Notes under the pieces: model-generated
What the model was told of the DNA's origin: nothing
Databases searched by the model: none
The model's input: the letters and a program-made list of their open reading frames with translations, nothing else
NCBI GenBank assembly: GCA_965220855.1
Contig: CBDCQY010000001.1
Span: 806,001 to 870,000, forward strand
Reading direction: 5' to 3'
Length of the DNA stretch: 64,000 bases
DNA from: Bin95 sp965220855
Lineage (GTDB): Bacteria; Pseudomonadota; Alphaproteobacteria; Bin95
Part shown: positions 62,549 to 64,000 of the stretch, in pieces
How positions within the stretch are numbered: the first letter of the stretch is position 1
Layout of the letters: each line of letters starts with the position of its first letter
Made by a program: the position numbers and the translations under genes

Positions 62549-62863
62549 TCAACTGGAGTCGATAACCGTGATGACGATGACGCGCCCGGCGCCGGTGTCT
62601 TTCAGGTTGGCGACGACTTCCAGACTTCTCCCGTCGACGTCGGCGCCGACGACACGGTATTTTTCCTGTCTGCTTCGGATGTCGATTTCGACATGGCGTA
62701 GCTGACCGGAACGCAGGACCGATCGTATCTGCGCCGACCCGATGTCTCTCTCCCGCATCCTCTCCCGTGCATGACGTGTCAGCCGAATACCGAATCCTGG
62801 ATGTTGTCTGAAGAAATTATTGAATTGAGCTCTGTAATACTCCGGTACTTCACTTGCCGACAT
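62549..62863 (-). CDS. DUF4258-domain protein, probable toxin, 104 aa
   Basis: The segment IRLTRHARERMRERDIGSAQIRSVLRSGQLRHVEIDIRSRQEKYRVVGADVDGRSLEVVANLKDTGAGRVIVITVID fits DUF4258. In that family an alpha-helix with the SxHaxxRMxeR pattern precedes a beta-sheet, in a RelE/MqsR-like arrangement. A ribosome-dependent or free mRNA interferase role is plausible but inferred. The ATG at 62863 has GGAGG upstream. The HTH antitoxin gene follows on the same strand. Confidence 0.8.
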   Translation of the reverse strand: MSASEVPEYYRAQFNNFFRQHPGFGIRLTRHARERMRERDIGSAQIRSVLRSGQLRHVEIDIRSRQEKYRVVGADVDGRSLEVVANLKDTGAGRVIVITVIDSS

Positions 62864-63018
62864 ACGATTGCCTCCATCATCGAATCTTCTCGCCGAATAT
62901 TCTCCGGCATTGGACTATTCCAGCGCCCGGACCGCGTGGATGAGGTGACGCCATCGCCGGTCTCGCCGACGCGCGCCGCTTGGTCCCATCTGTCTCCCAG
63001 ATCGGCCGCATGGACCGA

Positions 63019-63047
63019 GATATAGGCGGGAGTTGGCTCGGTGTCAA
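63019..63047 (-). promoter_or_regulatory. Consensus promoter for the DUF4258/HTH operon
   Basis: On the minus strand: TTGACA (63047-63042), a 17-base spacer and TATATC (63024-63019). It implies a leader of about 150 bases before the DUF4258 start. The leader contains an imperfect palindrome around GAATATTC (62895-62902), a possible operator. The rest of the gap 62864-63148 shows nothing else recognisable. Confidence 0.52.
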
Positions 63048-63148
63048 CCTGCTTTCATGCCCGTGTCGCCTCTTCGTCGCAGGCGGCGGTTCCGCTTGCG
63101 CGGGAAAGGCTATAGCCTGTGGGGGAGCCGGAGACAATTGGAGCGGGC

Positions 63149-63910
63149 ATGGCGAGCCTGAAGGAGATGGCCGGGCGACGGGGCGTTGCGCTCGGGGCCT
63201 GCATCATGGAGTTCGACAGCCCCGGCATCGGCCATATCTACCGGGCCGCCGGGGCGGAGTTCGTGTTCGTCGATTGCGAGCACAGCGGCATCGGCATCGA
63301 GGGGCTGAAGCGCATCCTGCGCTATCTGGAAGCCGCCGACATGCCGCATTTCGTGCGCCCGCCCGGCAAGACCTATCCGCATGTGGCGAACGCGCTCGAC
63401 GCCGGGGCGGAGGGGCTGCTGCTGCCCATGGCGGCGAGCGCGGCGGAGATGCGCGAGGTCGCGAGCTACATGAAATATCCCCCGGCGGGGGTGCGCGGCG
63501 TGGCGCTCGGCATCGCGCATGACCGCTACGCCGCCGGCCCGCCGGCCGAGGCGCTGGCGGCCGCGAATGCGCGCACGGTCTGCATCCCGCTGATCGAGAC
63601 CGTCGAGGGCGTGGCCGATGTCGAGGCGATCGCGGCGCTGCCCGAGGTCGATCTCCTGTGGATCGGCCATTTCGATCTCAGCTGCAGCCTGGGCGTCCCG
63701 GGCGCCTTCGATCATCCGGACTTTCTGGCCGCCCACGCCCGGATCGTGGCGGCGGCGCGGGCGGCGGGCAAGAGCGTCGGCCGGCTGGTCGGCTCGCCAG
63801 AGGAAGGCCGGCGGCTGATCGACGAGGGCGTCGAGTTCATCTGCTACGGCACCGATGCGAGCCTGCTGCTCCAGGCCGCGAAAACCGGCCTCGACGCCAT
63901 GCGCGGCTAA
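63149..63910 (+). CDS. HpcH/HpaI-family aldolase (2-oxo-acid class II aldolase), 253 aa
   Basis: A TIM-barrel, metal-dependent aldolase/citrate-lyase family enzyme. Features are GACIMEFDSPGIGHIYRAAGAEFVFVDCEHSG (about residues 17-48), with the catalytic base His in CEHSG and Arg in HFVRPPGKTYPHVANALDAGAEGLLLPM. The metal-site Glu is in CIPLIETVEGVADVEAI (about 148-164) and the Asp in LLWIGHFDLSCSLGVPG. It cleaves or forms 4-hydroxy-2-oxo acids such as 2-oxo-3-deoxy-sugar acids or HHED-type compounds. ATG 63149 follows GGAG. The last 90 bases of the window after its stop hold no supported gene. Confidence 0.92.
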   Translation: MASLKEMAGRRGVALGACIMEFDSPGIGHIYRAAGAEFVFVDCEHSGIGIEGLKRILRYLEAADMPHFVRPPGKTYPHVANALDAGAEGLLLPMAASAAEMREVASYMKYPPAGVRGVALGIAHDRYAAGPPAEALAAANARTVCIPLIETVEGVADVEAIAALPEVDLLWIGHFDLSCSLGVPGAFDHPDFLAAHARIVAAARAAGKSVGRLVGSPEEGRRLIDEGVEFICYGTDASLLLQAAKTGLDAMRG

Positions 63911-64000
63911 CCCGCCTTTCTCACCAAGGCCACGGCCTGCGTCGCGCCCAGGCGTTCGATCCGCAAGGCGCGGGCCGAAGGGCGTAGCAGGAACTACGGT

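Noticed and set aside
63911..64000. Possible gene end on the minus strand at the window edge
   Set aside because: The only protein-like frame has an in-frame stop at the edge and is under 30 residues.

Overview
The window looks like chromosome of a high-GC alphaproteobacterium, probably of the Rhodospirillales or a related deep lineage. The evidence is the very GC-rich coding sequence and several gene orders that alphaproteobacteria conserve: carA-carB-greA beside yqeY-dnaG-rpoD; rpmH-rnpA-yidD-yidC-engB-argB-HAD phosphatase-dapD-dapE; and ffh-rpsP-rimM-trmD-rplS-leuC-leuD. Housekeeping blocks alternate with accessory genes. No gene-free stretch exceeds about 300 bases. I saw no tRNA, rRNA or CRISPR array.

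Layout. 1-5.9 kb: end of a guanine deaminase, an unknown protein, a two-subunit sodium/solute symporter, a YggT-like protein, and a thiolase/RidA/SDR operon. 5.9-15.3 kb: greA-carB-carA on the minus strand, divergent from yqeY-dnaG-rpoD. 15.4-27.3 kb: accessory stretch with a broken Fic gene, a 2.4-kaa modular surface protein (FnIII and Ig-like modules plus a C-terminal beta-barrel), an orphan HyuA and a RES-Xre toxin-antitoxin pair. 27.3-39.7 kb: catabolism, with an SDR, a sulfatase, a flavin monooxygenase with DUF2783, a TauD remnant, a sulfurtransferase, a TTC38-like protein, ureidoglycolate lyase and the heterotetrameric sarcosine oxidase genes soxBDAG. 39.7-49.1 kb: the dapDE/argB/yidC/rpmH block, interrupted by an opposite-strand ATPase plus DUF4276 (TOPRIM-like) pair that resembles anti-phage modules. 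49.2-53.5 kb: a TVP38 membrane protein with a degenerate flavoprotein, an orphan histidine kinase and a trans-aconitate methyltransferase. 53.5-55.6 kb: a deleted transposase, a tandem duplication of a small membrane/coiled-coil gene, and a DarT-like (DUF7002-like) gene behind leuD. 55.6-61 kb: leuDC-rplS-trmD-rimM-rpsP-ffh. 61.1-64 kb: an SDR, a DUF4258/HTH toxin-antitoxin pair and an HpcH aldolase.

How the genes work together. Sarcosine oxidase, HyuA, guanine deaminase and ureidoglycolate lyase point to use of methylated amines and of purine or hydantoin nitrogen. The thiolase and SDRs point to fatty or organic acid catabolism. The toxin, defence and mobile-remnant genes all sit at the seams between conserved operons. 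The best candidate for an under-described system is the ATPase/DUF4276 cassette at 42.4-44.35 kb. The DUF7002-like gene and the duplicated membrane/coiled-coil genes come next.
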